Shown: positions 32,864 through 45,458, counted from the stretch's first letter. The stretch is DNA of 64,000 nt from Basidiobolus meristosporus CBS 931.73 (GCA_002104905.1 MCFE01000469.1:1-64000), one strand, 5' to 3'. Numbers and translations are program-made. The notes: generated by a model not told the origin, from the letters alone.

Positions 32864-33960
32864 GTGTTTCCAGATGAGCTTGTAAGCTTACCACCAGTCA
32901 GAGATGTGGATCAGGCCATTGACAAAGAAGATAGCCCTCCAGTGAGCAAGACACCTTACGGAATGAGTCCATTGGAATTGAAGGAAATGAAGAGACAATT
33001 TGATCAGCTATTGGAGCAAGGATACATCAGACCCAGCAAGTCATCTTGGGGAGCACCAGTGCTTTTTGTGAAAAAGAAGGATGGAACACTTAGGATGTGC
33101 ATTGACTACAGAACCCTGAACTCAGTTACAGTCAAGAATAAGTACCCCATACCTTGGATTGATAAGCTTTTAGACCAACTTAATGGAGCCACTATTTTCA
33201 GCAAGATTGAACTCATGTCAGGATACAACCAGATTAGGGTGAAGCCAGAAGACATCCTTAAGACAGCATTCAGGACCAGATATGGACATTACAAGTACTT
33301 AGTCATGAGTTTTGGCCTCACTAATGCCCCTGCAACATTCATGACACTGATGCAGACTGTCTTTCAGGAGTACTTAGACAAGTTTGTGATAATCTACCTG
33401 GATGACATATTGATATACAGCAAGACAGAAGAGGATCATGTGGTGCATATTGAAAAGGTCTTGAAGAAACTAAGAGAGAACAAGCTATATGGCAAGCTAG
33501 CCAAGTGTGAATTCTTCAAGGAACACATTGAATATCTGGGACACATAGTGACTAGCACAGGAGTAACCTAGACCCTAAGAAGGTGGAACTAATCAAAAAT
33601 CTGAAGCAGCCCCATTGCATATCAGAGCTCAGATCATTCCTTGGAATGGTTTCCTATTATTGGAGATTTGTCAAGTCTTTTGCAAGTATTGTAGCCCCTT
33701 TAACTGATATCCTCAAGAAAGACAATACCTACAAGTGGGACATAGCTTGTGAGACTGCCTTCTAGGCACTCAAGAATGAGCTTTCCAAGCTGCCAAGCTT
33801 AAGAATACCAGACTTCAGAAAAGAGTTCACTCTGTGCACAGATGCTTCAGATTATGCAATTCGTGGAGTGTTTAGCCAAGAACGCAAGGGATAGGACTAC
33901 CCTGTTGCCTTTGAATCCATGAAACTGAACTCAGCAGAGCAAAACTATCCAGTCTGCTCT
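32864..33960 (+). pseudogene. gypsy-B G1 reverse transcriptase and RNase H
   Basis: 32864-33571 is a continuous RT (235 aa): [19 protein letters not shown], then [40 protein letters not shown], and the catalytic [10 protein letters not shown] at about 33397-33420, all intact. A TAG and shift at 33570 lead to 33583-33765 (thumb and connection, RSFLGMVSYYWRFV). RNase H follows to about 33960 with a C-T-D-A-S motif, a damaged middle and L-N-S-A-E-Q-N-Y-P-V, where it is joined by deletion to integrase. Confidence 0.9.
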
Positions 33961-34477
33961 GCTCTTTTCCTTGGAGTGTTTAAGACCATATGAATAATGG
34001 GGAATTGACTTTGTTGAAAAACTGCCAGCTGCCAGGAAACTGCACAATTAGATCCTGGTAGCAATGACCATTCCACTGATTGGCCAGTTGCTAGGGCTGT
34101 ACCTTTAGTCAGTGAGCAAGAAATTACAAGCTTCATCAACCAGCAGATCCTTATGAGGTTTGGATGCCCAGAGGAAATGTGTATGATAGCAAAGCAAACC
34201 TTACAGCAATGACATTGGAAGCTTACCTTGAAATGCAGCATATTCAAGACTTGAAAGCCTTGGCATATCTCCCTTGATATAATGGAGTTATTGCAAGGTT
34301 TAATGGATTGTTTTGAAAAATGCTGACCAAGTGTGCAAATGGAGCTGTTAGCAGATTGGCTGAGTATTTAGACCAAGCACTTTTTGTCTGAAGGGTTTGA
34401 GTGCACACTACTATCCAACAACTGCATTTTACTCAGTGAATGGGTGTGAACCAAGGATTCCAGGAGATCTCACTCAC
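33961..34477 (+). pseudogene. gypsy-B G1 integrase remnant
   Basis: Integrase core pieces in broken frames: L-E-C-L-R-P-Y-E then W-G-I-D-F-V-E (first Asp), a P-V-S-E-Q-E-I-T-S-F-I segment, a relic of the second Asp region near 34185, and Y-N-G-V-I-A-R-F-N near 34278 in place of the V-T-E-W-F-N motif. It ends at about 34477 in G-D-L-T, just short of the C-terminus, where Tnp2-4 sequence begins. Confidence 0.8.
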
Positions 34478-34770
34478 CAACACTCCATATAATATTTCCT
34501 TTTGCCACCTCCCCTTGCCCCTTCCATATTAACATTGTAGAATCACCTCTCTTTATTTGCTACCCATTACAACCTTGGGTATTCTACATATAGTTAGAAT
34601 TAGCAAAAAATATGGCATACTGCTGACTAACCTTGGCATACAGGCACACCTGTGGCAAATGACACACTTCTATCACCCCAACTTCTCTACATTTTGGTGA
34701 GGTTGCCACCACTTTTGTCATAAAAACCGCATGAATATCTTCAGATAACTTTTTGGTATTTAGACACTAT

Positions 34771-35138
34771 TGTTATGATCTGCCACTTGAGTGTCTAAGT
34801 TGGATCATTTTTTAGTCAAGTTAATTAGTTATATGTTTAAGCTATCAGTATATCAGTATTATTTATCAAATCAGTAGCATTAGTCAGCCAATGATTCAGC
34901 AGATCCTTATCAGACAGAAATAGATATATTAGGAAGGATCTTAATAGGTGATGATGATGCAATTAGATGAGTCATCAGCCACAGCCTACATTAGAAAATA
35001 CAATTAGTCAGCAATTGATTGGGCAAAAAATATATAAGGAGCTGCTGGAATCTCAATTAAGATCAGTTCAAGCTTAGTGAATACAATGCTAGCTAAACTC
35101 CCTATTCCTCTGCAATTATTATACTAAGACTTGTAGCA
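34771..35138 (+). repeat. gypsy-B G2 5' LTR
   Basis: TGTTATGATCTGCC...AAGACTTGTAGCA, 368 bp, followed by TTGGTAGCAGCAATAGCC, the primer-site region. TATA-like ATATATAAGGAGC is at about 35028. Confidence 0.9.
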
Positions 35139-35196
35139 TTGGTAGCAGCAATAGCCAGAAACATCCCTCCTGAAGAAAGAAGAATCCTCCCTCAAG

Positions 35197-36640
35197 ATGT
35201 CCAAAAATCAAGAATGGAAGAATGCTATGCAACAAATCCTGGCCCAGCAGCAACAGTTACTCCAGATCCTTAGCCAGCAGCAACAAGGAATGACTACCAC
35301 GGCCCAAAGCCAGCAAAACCCTGTCAAAAGCAACTTTAGTGTGAAAGTCAACCAGTGCCATGGTAGAGTCAATGAAAACCTGGGAACTTGGCTCTTCCAG
35401 ATTGAAGAAGCTCTCAAGGCTAAAGGAATTGCTCCAAAAAGCAAGTTACATAATGCAGCCTCTTACCTGGCAGACACAGCATTACAGTGGTACCACAATA
35501 AGATCAGGTCAGCCACCATGATGGGATGCTCTACATCTCTACCTGGGATAAGTTTGTGTTGCAAATTCATGATGCCTTTGAGCCCCCACACCAACAGTCA
35601 CTACTAAGAAAAAAGTTGAAGACGCTCAGACAGAAAGGAATGGTCCAAGAATACATCTATGAGTATAGATGTCACTTGGGCAAATTGAAAGAATGGACCT
35701 ACTTGATCAAGTTGAATCCTTTATTGATGGGTTGAAAGAATGAACTTGTAAGTGAATTATTGAAGACCTCAAACTATTGGAGAAGCCATCAATATTGCCA
35801 TTGACTATGACTCAGCTATGTTTGTAGTTGGGAAGCCCAAAATGACTGATCAGAGAGGCTGCAATCACTATGAAATAAGACAATCAGAAGCAGTGCCAAT
35901 GGAAATAGACACCATGCAGAAGAATCCTACCTCAGAAGAATGTTAGAAAAAAGGACCTTGTTTCAATTGCCACCAGCAGGGACATATTGCAAAGTACTGC
36001 CCTCAGAGAAGAAATGGAAGCCAGCCATCAAATACCTTTAACCATATTGAGACCATGGAGCATAGTAACATGGAGGATGAACTTGAAGAAGACTCAGAAC
36101 TCACCTTCCATATGACAGAAGAATACCTATCCCAGATGACCTCAAACTCAGGAAAGCTATTATACTTGAATGGAGTAATCAATGGAGTACCTGCCAAGAT
36201 CATTATTGACCTAGGAGCATTGCATGAGTACATGTCAGAGCAATTTGCTTTGAAAGCTGGAATCAACCTGAAACCTACCAAATCAACTTCATTCTCAACA
36301 GCTGATGGGAACTCTCACCTAAACAACTGTATTACTCAGCCAGTAAGAATGAAGATCAATGACCATGAATAAGATCTGCAGGCCTGTATATTTGTGAACT
36401 GCAAGTTTGACCTGGTACTTAGGAAAACCTGACCATTTTGTTGTAATCCATCAATCAACTGGAGAACCCACACAACTCAGATCCGGCAGGACAACAAGAC
36501 CCATGAGCTATTACCTGCCAGACTGCATTTTAACTTGGTCAATACTAGTGTGTGCAAAACAAGTGAACTTAGCACAACACAGATCTGTAGAGCACTAAGA
36601 AAAGGCACCCAGATGTTCCTCATGGCAGTATTACAGGAGG
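35197..36640 (+). pseudogene. gypsy-B G2 gag and protease
   Basis: ATG at 35197 opens gag (GTWLFQIEEALKAKGI, YLADTALQWYHNKI); a frameshift near 35537 moves to the 35526-35735 frame, and stops follow. The knuckle CFNCHQQGHIAKYC is at about 35957-35998 and its DNA is nearly identical to G1. Protease from 36100: L-Y-L-N-G-V-I-N-G then AKIIIDLGALHEYM (Ser of D-S-G is Leu), stop at 36370, then V-L-R-K-T in place of V-L-G-K-T. Inactive protease. Confidence 0.85.
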
Positions 36641-37024
36641 ATTCCTCTACTCCAGTACCCCAGAAGGTCCAGACTCTTTTGAAGGAATATTCAGACATAT
36701 TTCTAGACAGGTTTTTAAGCCTACCACCAGTCAGAGACATGGATCATGCCATTGAAACAGGAGACAGCCCTCCAGTGAGCAAGACACCTTAAAGAATGAG
36801 TCCATTGGAGTTGGAAGAGATGAAGAGGTAAATAGATCAGTCACTGGAGCAAGGATATATCAGACCCAGCAAGTCACATTGGGGAGCATCAGTAATTTTG
36901 TGAAGAAGGATGGAACACTTAGGATGTGCATTGACTAGAGAGCCCTAAACTCAGTTACCATGAAGAATAAGTAACCCATACCTTGCATCGATGAGCTTTT
37001 GGATCAACTCAATGGAGCCACTAT
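36641..37024 (+). pseudogene. gypsy-B G2 reverse transcriptase N-terminal stub
   Basis: Reads V-P-Q-K-V-Q-T-L-L-K-E-Y then FLSLPPVRDMDHAIE to a TAA at 36790, and relics of the fingers region to about 37023 ([14 protein letters not shown]). At 37023 it is joined to the last part of RNase H (HDLVADTLSRLDQV). Compared with G1 and G3 about 0.9 kb covering the palm, YLDD and nearly all RNase H is deleted. Confidence 0.85.
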
Positions 37025-38386
37025 TTGCAGCATGATTTGGTTGCTGACACCTTATCAAGATTAGATCAAGTTGCACAACTGAACTTGTTGCATGTATCCA
37101 ATTGGCCTAGCCTATTACCAAAGTACTTGGAGGACCAAGCCATTCCTAATGAGGTGGATGAAGATATCAAGAAGAGAATTCAGGATGAAGCCAGCAAATT
37201 TGTAGTACAGGATGAAACACTCTACCAAATTGTTGATGAAAGTCCTGTTGCCTATTGCCCTTATGTTTTTTGCCTGGATTTAATATATAAGCTACACAAC
37301 GGATATGGACATCTTGGAATTGAAGGAACCTATAGCCTTGTGACAGCCAGAGCATGGTGGCCCAGAATGCAACATGACATTGAGAAGCTAGTTAAAACAT
37401 GCCTAAATTGCCACATCAGCATAGGCCAACCACAGAGAACTGCTGAACTCTTTCCTTTGGAGCCTGTAAGACCATTTGAAAGATGGGGAATTGACTTTAT
37501 CAGAAGACTGCCAACCACTAGGAAATGCCACCGTTGGATCCTAGTAGCAATTGACCATACCACCAAATGGCCAGTGGCTAAGGCAGTACCTATAGTCAGT
37601 GAACAAGAAGTTGCAAGTTTCATCTACCATGAGATCCTTACAAAGTTTAGATGCCTTATAGAGATTATATCCAATAGAGGTGGGAGTTTTATGGCAAAAA
37701 CATAGGAAGCTTACCTGGAAAAGCAGCAGATCAAGCACTTGAAAACCTTGGCATATCACCCAAGAACTAATGGAGTCACTGAATGGTTTAATGGATTATT
37801 TGGAAACATGCTGACCAAATATGCAAACAGAGCTGTCAGTAGATGGGATGATTATATAGACCAAGCACTCTTTGCATGCAGAGTCAGAGTAGACAACACC
37901 ACCCAGCAATTGCCATTTTACTTAGTGTATGGATGTGAACTAAGGATTCCAGGAGATCTCACACAACCAAAGCTTACAGACATCTTCAAAGATGAACTCA
38001 GTCAGCCAAGTAGACACCAGCAACTGGAACAAAGACGTCAAGAGGCACAGACCAAAGTATCTCAAAGTGCAGAAACAATGAAGCAGAGATTTGATCAGAC
38101 TATAGCACAAGAAGCATTGACTGTTGGGAACTTTGCATTGCTAAGAAACAACACTTGGAAGAAGTTTGCGCCACAATGGACAGGACCATTCAAGATCATC
38201 AGAGAATGTCCATTTGCAACTTACCAACTAGTGGACAAACAAGGCAATATCTGGGAAGACTTAGTGCATAGGGACAGACTCAAGCTTACAAGACTTGCTG
38301 ATAATACTGAACCATCAAGATATTGGTATCACAAGAAAAGAGACTCAGGAGAGCCCTCTCAACTTTATCAGGAGAGAATGCTATGA
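37025..38386 (+). pseudogene. gypsy-B G2 integrase, near complete
   Basis: 37025-37705 (226 aa) and 37739-38386 (215 aa) are one frame family separated by a TAG at 37703. Zinc-binding region: H-N-G-Y-G-H-L-G-I-E-G-T-Y with C-L-N-C at about 37399-37410. Core: WGIDFIRRLPTTRK (first Asp), IISNRGGSFMAKT (second Asp changed to Asn; S-D-R-G expected), NGVTEWFNGLFG (Glu present). C-terminal domain: FAPQWTGPFKI, DLVHRDRLKL. No chromodomain is seen. The Asp-to-Asn change probably inactivates it although the fold is nearly whole, the best integrase of the family here. Confidence 0.9.
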
Positions 38387-38747
38387 TCTGCCACCTGAAT
38401 GTTTAAGTTAGACCAGTTTTTAGCCAAATTAATTAGTTATATGTTTAGGCTATCAGTATATCAGTATTATCTATCAAATCGGTAGCTGTAGTCAGCAAAT
38501 GAATCAGCAGATCCTTATCAGACAGAAATACATATATTAGATAGGATCTTAATGGGTGATGATGATGCAATCAGATGAGTCATCAGCCACAGCCTACATT
38601 AGGAAATACAATTAGTCAGCAATTGATCTGGTAAAATGTATATAAGGAGCTGCTGGAATCTCAATAAAGATCAGTTCAAGTTTTAGTGAATACAATATTA
38701 GCTAAACTCCCTATTCCTCTACAACTCTTATACCAATACCTGTAACA
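38379..38747 (+). repeat. gypsy-B G2 3' LTR
   Basis: TGCTATGATCTGCC...AATACCTGTAACA, 369 bp, preceded by the purine tract GGAGAGAA and followed by the duplication CTAT. Compared with its 5' partner it differs at scattered sites over its length, so the insertion is not recent. Confidence 0.9.
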
Positions 38748-39835
38748 CTATATTACTTTGCTGGGCTAGATTTTAGTCCCCTTTTTGGGTACACTGTTGT
38801 TCTTATTTGTATGAATTTGATATTCAATGGTGTAGAAATTAGCTTGGATTCAAAAGAAACATGGCATACTTTGGTAGAGTTGTCCTAGTAAGAATCAGTG
38901 GCACCAAGCATCCGCCCCATCCTTGCAGTACTTAACTGATTGCTCATAAGCTGGAGCTGCATAGCTTCTTGATGCTAAAGGCATAGGTGCTATATATGCA
39001 TATCTGTCTAAGCTATTTTTCAACTTGTCTTTGCTGTCCTCCATGTGCCATTGTATTGGATGTATGACAGACTTGAAGGTAATATTCTTGATGAAATAGG
39101 GGTATTGTTGTACTTTTAACTTGGCTTGTCTTGCTATTTTTTCACATATCTTCTTCATAGGAAGCTCCCACAAGGAGTAGTAAGATCCAATATTTTACAT
39201 GCACCAAATAAGATGTAGTAGAGAATGGATGCAGCAGTGGCAGAGCTCTACACACCAGGCTGTATGATTAAAGTACAGCCACTCATATCCCAACACAAGC
39301 TCACACAGTGGCAATATCTGGAACTCATAGCTCAATCTGGCACCATCCACAGGAGCAAGACTATTCATTTAGTCTTTAGTATCTTGGGTTTGGATTAATA
39401 CCATATTCTGGCTGATGGCATGTTGCTTGCTAGTGTTGCTGTAACTGCACACTGACTTCTGTACATTCCCATATTGGTGTTTGTGTTGTGGAGTAAGTGC
39501 CTAGGTTCTCTCACAGTCAAGGGTAATACCATCCATTGTGCCCAAAAAAGTTGGCTATCTTGCTAACAGCTAGAGTATCATCTATGCAGAAAATATTAGG
39601 TGCGCTGGCATTTTGGTCATTTATATATTTCCCTGTGGACAGCATACAAAACTCATGTAGCAATGGAAACAGGTGGCTACTCAGGTTGGATGGTGATATA
39701 GGCCCAGATATCTTTGACACTACTATTGGATGTCTGCTCTGAACTTTAATGCTGGAGGCTAGTCCAGGTTGAATAGAATCAGTGAACAGCAGGATTTGCT
39801 GGCAAAGTACTTTTTTGGCAAGAATCCATCCAGTC

Positions 39836-42800
39836 AATAAGAACCTAGGGACTTGGCTCTTTCAAATGGAAGAAGCTTTCAAGGTGAAAAGAATTGCCTA
39901 AGAGAGTATATTGTATTATTTAGCTTTTTACTTGGCAGATGCAGCTTTTCAGCAGTAACTTAGCAAGATTGGATGTAGCTCTATGATGATATATACTACT
40001 ATCCGGATCTTAAATGGGTTTGTGTTTGAAATTCAGGATACCTTTAAGCCTTCACATTAGCAGACACTCCTAAGAAGAGAGCGGAAGACACTGATACAGA
40101 CAGGAATTGCTCAGGAATACCTCTATAAGTATAGATGTCTACTTGGACAGATTCAAGGAATGAACCCCCTTGCTCAAGATGAATACCTAATTGATGGGCT
40201 GACTGAAAGGACTTGCAAGGAAGTAAATAGTTACAGACCTCAGACTATTGAAGAAGCCATTAATATTGCCATTAACTGTGACTCAGCCATGTTTGTAGTT
40301 GGAAAGCCTAGAGTGGCTAATCAGAAAAGCTATAATCACTTTAAAAATGACAATCAGAAATAGTTTAAATATAACTTGCCACTATGCTGAAGAATCCTAT
40401 CTCAGAAGAATGTAACAATCCCAACTCAGAAGAATGCAAGAAGAAAGAACTTTGTTTCAATTGCCACTAGCAGGGGCACATCTCATGGTACTGCCCTTAG
40501 AGAAATGATGGACACCAGTCAACAAGAACATTCAGACATACTGAGGCCCAAGAACATAGTGAAGTGGATGATGAACTTGAAGAAGACTCAGAACTCACTT
40601 TCTGTATGAGAGAAAATACCTATCACAAGTGGACTCAAACTTGGGGAAACTATTATACTTGAATGGTGTGATCAATGGAGTACCTGTCAAGATTATGATT
40701 GAATCAGGAGCATCACACAATTACATGCCAGAAAAACAACCTTGAAAGGAGGAATCAACTTGGAACCTACCAAATGAGTTTAAGTCTCAACAGCTGATGG
40801 GAACTTGCACATAAACAACTGTATTACTCAGCCAGTGAGAATGAAGATCAATGACTACAAAGAAGACCTGCTGGCCTACATATTTGGAAACTGCAAATTT
40901 ACCTGGTACTTTGAAAGCCATGGCTATTCAGCCATAATCCATCAATCAATTGGAGAACTCATGCAACTCAGATCCATAAGGCAACCCAATCTATCAGCTA
41001 CTATGCGCCTGACTGAAACTCAACTTTGTCAGTGTCTGTATGTTGGACACAAGTAAACTTAGCAAAACATATTTCTTTAGAGCATTTAGGAAAGGAACAC
41101 AGATGTATCTCATGGCAGATTTACAGGATAATTCCTCTGTCTCAATTCCACAGAAAGTTTGGACTCTTTTGAAGGAATATGCAGATGTGTTTCCAAAAGA
41201 GCTTGTAAGTCTACTACCAGTCAGAGATGTGGATCATGCCATTGACACAGGAGATAGCTCCCCCCCTGTGAGCACAACATCCTGCAGGATGAGTCCAATG
41301 GAGTTGGAAGAGATGAAGATACAGATTGATCAACTATAGGTGCAAGACTACATTAGGCCCAGTAAGTCACCTTGGAGAGTACCAGTACTTTTTAAGAAAA
41401 AGAAGGATGGAGCACTGAGGATGTGCATTGACTACAGAGTCCTCAACTCATTCACTGTTAAGAATAAGTACCCCATACCTTGTGTTGATGAGCTTTTGGA
41501 CTAACTCAATGCAGCCACCATATTCAGCAAGATTGACCTCATGTCAAGATACAACCAGATCAGGTTGAAGCTAGAAGACATCCCTAAGGCAGCATTCAGG
41601 ACCCAATATAAGCATTACAACTACATAGTCATGAACTTTGGCCTCACTAATGCCCCTGTAACATTCATAACCTTCAAGCAAACTATCTTCCAGGAATACT
41701 TTGACATGTTTGTGGTAATATACCTAAATGGCATATTGGTACAAAGTAAGACAGAAGAGGGCCACTTAGTGAACATTGAGAAGGTCTTGAATAAGCTAAG
41801 AGGGAACAAGCTTTAGAACCAGCTAGCAGGGTGCAAGCTCTTCAAGGAACACAGTGAATAAGCCAAACATATGATGGCAAGGAACACCTGGTGGCTTTTG
41901 AGTTTAAGAAACAAAACTCAGCAGAACAAAACTATCCAGTACATGAGAGAAAGATGCTTGCCATAATACACTGCCTAAAGACGTGCATATACTACATTGA
42001 AGGATTCAAGTGCACTGTGAAGACTGATCATGCCTCACTCAAGTATATATTTACTCAGAAGGTACTCTCCAGAAGAATGACAAGATGAAGTCAATACATT
42101 CAGCAATTTGACTTGGAGATTGTCAACTGCCCTGGGCAAAACAACACAGTTGCTGATGCTGTATCAAGACTAGAACAAGTTGCACTATTCAACTTTGTGC
42201 ATGAGTCAGATAGGTCCAGCCATTACCAAAGTATTTGGAGGACCAAATCATTCCTAAGGAGGTGGATGCATTTATCAAGAAGAGAATCCTGGAAAAAGCC
42301 AGTAAATCTGTAGTACAGGATGAAGCACTCTACCAAGTTGTTTATGGAAGCTCTATAGCCCATTGCCCATTTGTCAATTGTCTGAATTCAATGCATAAGC
42401 TAAACAATAAATATTGACATCCTGGAACTGAAGGAACCTATAGCCTTTCAAAAGCCAGTGCATGCTGGCTTGGAATGAAACAAGATAATGAAAAGCTATT
42501 GAAAACATGCCCAGGTTGCCAAACCCACTAAGGCCAACCTCAGAGAATTGCCAAGCTCTTTTGCTTGGAGCCTGTAAGATCATTTGATAGATGGGAACTG
42601 CTTTATTAAAAGACTGCCAGCCACCAGGAAATGCTACTTTGGATTGTAGTAGCAATTGCCCATGCAACTAAATGGCCAGTAGTTATAGCTGTACCTGTAA
42701 CCTGTTAGCAGGATGTTGCAAGTTTCATCTGCAACAAGATTCTATTAAAGTCTGGATGCCCTGTGGAAATTGTAACTGATAGAGGAGCAAACATTACAGC

Positions 42801-42975
42801 CAAAACATTGAAAGCTTACCTGGAAATGCAGCAGATCAAACATCTGAAAGCTTTGGCATGGCATGCTAGTACTTATGAAGTAACTGAGCAGTTTAATGGA
42901 GTAATTGGAAAAATGCTGATTAGTTATGCTAATGGGGCTATAGGTAGATGTGATGCATATTCTGGCTAACCACTG
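39836..42975 (+). pseudogene. gypsy-B G3 gag-pol remnant without LTRs
   Basis: Starts mid-gag (N-L-G-T-W-L-F-Q-M-E-E) and runs through gag (40160-40363), a knuckle relic (CFNCH*QGH, about 40455), protease (IMIESGASHNYM, about 40694-40730; catalytic Asp lost), RT (41040-41340, 41541-41816; catalytic box YLNGILV in place of YLDDILI), RNase H (QNSAEQNYPVHERKMLAII, 41920-41977; NNTVADAVSRLEQV) and integrase (zinc region about 42310-42540; IVTDRGANITAKT with second Asp intact at about 42770; E-Q-F-N-G-V-I). It stops at about 42975. Many frameshifts. Flanked by Tnp2-4 and Tnp2-5 fragments. Confidence 0.86.
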
Positions 42976-43780
42976 TTTGCCACAGAGTCTGGGTGCATTT
43001 TGCTACCTACATCTTCTGAAATATTTGCCTACTTCTGATCATTGAAATCTAGAGCGTTGTTGATTGTCAATGCCTTCTAATGCTAAGATCTTGGTATGAA
43101 GGTTTCAGACTATTCCTCCTGTGTTGTGATAAGACTTTTGTAGGCTTTATTTTTGGGCACTCTTGCTGGGATTCAAAGACTTCTTAGTGCTCCTGTACTG
43201 TTACATCTCTTCCTGGGATACTGATTGCTCCATAAATGCTATCTCCACATCCTGTCCCTGGACACATCCCTGATTTCTCTTTCTCATTGTATGCCTTGGT
43301 ACAAGTTAATAGTGTACTTGCTAAACTGGTGGTGTTGATTTTATGGCAAGCATTTGCTAGTCTTCCACCAGAGGCACTGCATTTGCTGTATTCTCATCAG
43401 CCTTAGGATTGTGACTAGCTTACAGCACTGCAGAGCTCCTTAGTTGCCTACTTGACTGAGAGCCTGAGGAGCTTGCATCAATCCCTACAGTAGACACACA
43501 GTCAAGATTGCCTTTCTTTGATGTAGCACTGCTTGCTGTACTGAACTTCTAAGCAGGCAGTTGTCTAACCTTCCTTCTGATGCTGTTGGCAGTGGGGTTT
43601 GGTTGGGAATCAGACATCTTGCTTGAACCTCTGGAGGCATATCTCTTGAAGCCAGTCAAATCAAAGGACAAATAGTGCTACCTATTCAAATGTATGTGAT
43701 GCCAGAACTTTCTTTTTGATGCTTACTATAGTGTATCAACATTGAATCTTACATACATGTAGGTGCAATGTCTTAAATGC
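42976..43780 (-). pseudogene. Tnp2-5: accessory-gene N-terminal fragment
   Basis: From about 43130 to 43780 it matches the Tnp2-2 accessory gene start and the intergenic DNA in front (50820-50970 and 55610-56040). Read leftwards: M-S-D-S-Q-P-N-P-T-A-N at about 43618, S-S-A-T-S-K-K-G, S-S-G-S-Q-S-S-R-Q-L, a stop, then A-D-E-N-T-A-N-A-V-P-L-V-E-D. The coiled-coil portion is largely replaced. Bases 42976-43130 show no clear match. The right end is cut by the copia-A LTR at 43781. Confidence 0.65.
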
Positions 43781-44103
43781 TGTGAAACTTGTGATTCCAT
43801 CAGTATATTCACCTAATTTAGCAACTTTGATCACTACCCACAAATCTTAGAGAATACCAATCAAATTATATGTTGGAATCTACCTAGAATATTCTCTCTT
43901 ATATATCAGATTCCCACAACAAAAACATTCTGACAGTTGTCCAAACAGTCACAAACTTTGAACACATGCTATTGAGACTTTCCCAAGCATATTCTATGGT
44001 TTGCTATACCAAGACCATGTAACATTATAAAACTGCTTTACATCCAATAGATCTTCAAGTGAAACCACATGATCTACTTATTCTCCAATTCACTTCCCAC
44101 ATC
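43781..44103 (+). repeat. copia-A LTR, diverged, 5' end of C4
   Basis: TGTGAAACTTGTG, TATTCACCTAATTTAGCAAC, TAGAGAATACC, GTTGTCCAAACAGTC, CAAGACCATGTAAC and TCCAATTCACTTCC follow the order of the 56405-56753 LTR. The last 20 bases (CTCCAAGACTCTTACAACA) are missing. It is the most diverged copia-A LTR here. Confidence 0.78.
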
Positions 44104-45458
44104 GGTTGGTTGATGAGAAGGAATCTGTAAGTGTGGTGTACTGACTTTGGGGCATCCCAACACCTTACACTTCTGTAAGAACCTTTTATCTAGTATCAAG
44201 ATATTCCAATTAAGGTTTTCATGGGTGACAATTGGGCATTTGATGCAGTTGGAGTAGGATCTATTTAAGCCAACCTTGCAAGCAGTGAAGGAAGCCACAC
44301 ACTCACCCTCAAAGAAGTACTTTATCTATCAGCAATAGCCAAGAGCCTACTATCTCTAATTATGGCCACTGCAGAAGGACTCAGTTTCAAGCTTTGCTAC
44401 TCTGGAAGCAGGATTACTGATCCAAATGATGCCTATATTGCTTTGGGTATCAGTGATCAGAATTTACACAAGTAGACTAGTATTCTTTAGTATTTAGAAG
44501 CCAGCATAAGTAAAATAAATGTAGATACAAATAGGCTCTAGCACAGGTGATTTGGATACATTACTTTTGTAGTTTACGCAAACTGATCAGAGATCAGCTA
44601 ATTTCAGAGCAAAAAATGATCCCCTCCAAGTCTGAAGCACTATGAGTCCTGCTTTAATTGGAAACAAGTCAGACAGCCAATCACAAGCTCTGGGTCAATC
44701 AAACTAAGAAAAAATAAGCTTTGATTCACCTCAATCTGTGTGGATCTATGCAAGAAGTATCCTCAGGGAGGATCAAGTACTCAATCACTTTATTGATGCT
44801 TATACAAGATACATGTGGGTCAACTTTGTGGAAAGCAAGGAAAAGGCTCTGACTAGGCTCCATGCAATCTTAGCCAATATGGAGTGAGGAACAGGTAAAA
44901 AAACTAACAAAATATGCTTTGACAATGGTGCAGAATGTACCTCACAACTGTTCATTCACTTCTGCTAAATCTGGGGGATAAAGCAAAATACATCTATACC
45001 ATACTTCCAGCAGCAAAATGTGGTTGAAGAATATGCAAACAATAATTTATATTGCACAATCTAAGTTCCATGATCATAAATTTTACTATGATTCTTTGAT
45101 GGAATCCATTGCCATAAATCTGCACCTTAACAATAAGAGTTACAAAAGAGCACTGGGCAATCCTACTCCATTGATGGTGTGATATAGATATAGATCAAGT
45201 CTGAAGCATTGAAGAATACTTGGGTGCACTGCAAGTCCCAATAAACTGTCCCAAAGTTGATCAAAGTTTGAGCCAAAAAGTGTAAGTGCATATTTTTGAG
45301 CTACTGCAGTAGGAGTATGTCATTCTGACTCTACAAACCAAAGCAAAAAGCTGACAAACTCCAGGAATAAGTTAATGCATGAAAGCTCAAAATATTCACA
45401 ACATTTCCATCAGGTGATGACAAAAACCTGATCTCAAATCCACCTATAGTTAGGATGG
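44104..45458 (+). pseudogene. copia-A C4: protease and integrase remnant
   Basis: Gag is absent: LTR is followed after about 30 bases by protease (TDFGASQHLT at about 44139-44168, D-S-G-A changed to D-F-G-A), IPIKVFMGDN, K-E-V-L-Y-L, a broken integrase zinc region (about 44540-44690) and core (I-T-L-L-M-L-I-Q-D, then F-D-N-G-A-E-C-T at about 44917-44940). The linker (about 45350-45458, D-D-K-N-L-I-S-N-P-P-I) is interrupted by Tnp2-3. Many stops; the oldest-looking copia-A copy. Confidence 0.8.

Larger units (their letters stand above)
30933..34477 (+). mobile_element. gypsy-B G1: Ty3/gypsy retrotransposon, 3' truncated
   Basis: 5' LTR, primer site, gag, protease, RT and RNase H in order, then a deletion into integrase and truncation at 34477 where Tnp2-4 begins. 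Gag and pol are colinear and stops are few, but protease and integrase are damaged. It is the only gypsy-B copy with a complete RT. Confidence 0.88.
34771..38747 (+). mobile_element. gypsy-B G2: both LTRs, TSD CTAT, RT/RNase H deleted
   Basis: Two LTRs (34771-35138, 38379-38747), flanked by CTAT at 34767-34770 and 38748-38751. The joined flanks give tatttagacactatattac, matching the uninterrupted Tnp2-1 sequence near 2530-2550. The internal part keeps gag, protease, the start of RT and a near-complete integrase; most RT and all but the last residues of RNase H are gone at about 37023. It is the only element in the window with both LTRs and a TSD. Confidence 0.92.
34478..39835 (-). mobile_element. 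Tnp2-4: truncated Tnp2 transposon split by gypsy-B G2
   Basis: Minus-strand Tnp2 transposase pseudogene in two parts, 34478-34770 and 38748-39835. The left part matches 2185-2545 of Tnp2-1. The right part matches 2545-2947 and 4023-5000, with a deletion near 39340 (equivalent to 4210-4570). 39837-39517 carries the DDE-core stretch with GPISPSNLSSHLFPLLHEF and C-I-D-D-T-L-A-V-S-K (G-D-T-P in Tnp2-2), then GHNGW. No solo LTR occupies the Tnp2-1 site here. Both ends are missing: gypsy-B G1 lies on the left and G3 on the right. Confidence 0.8.
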
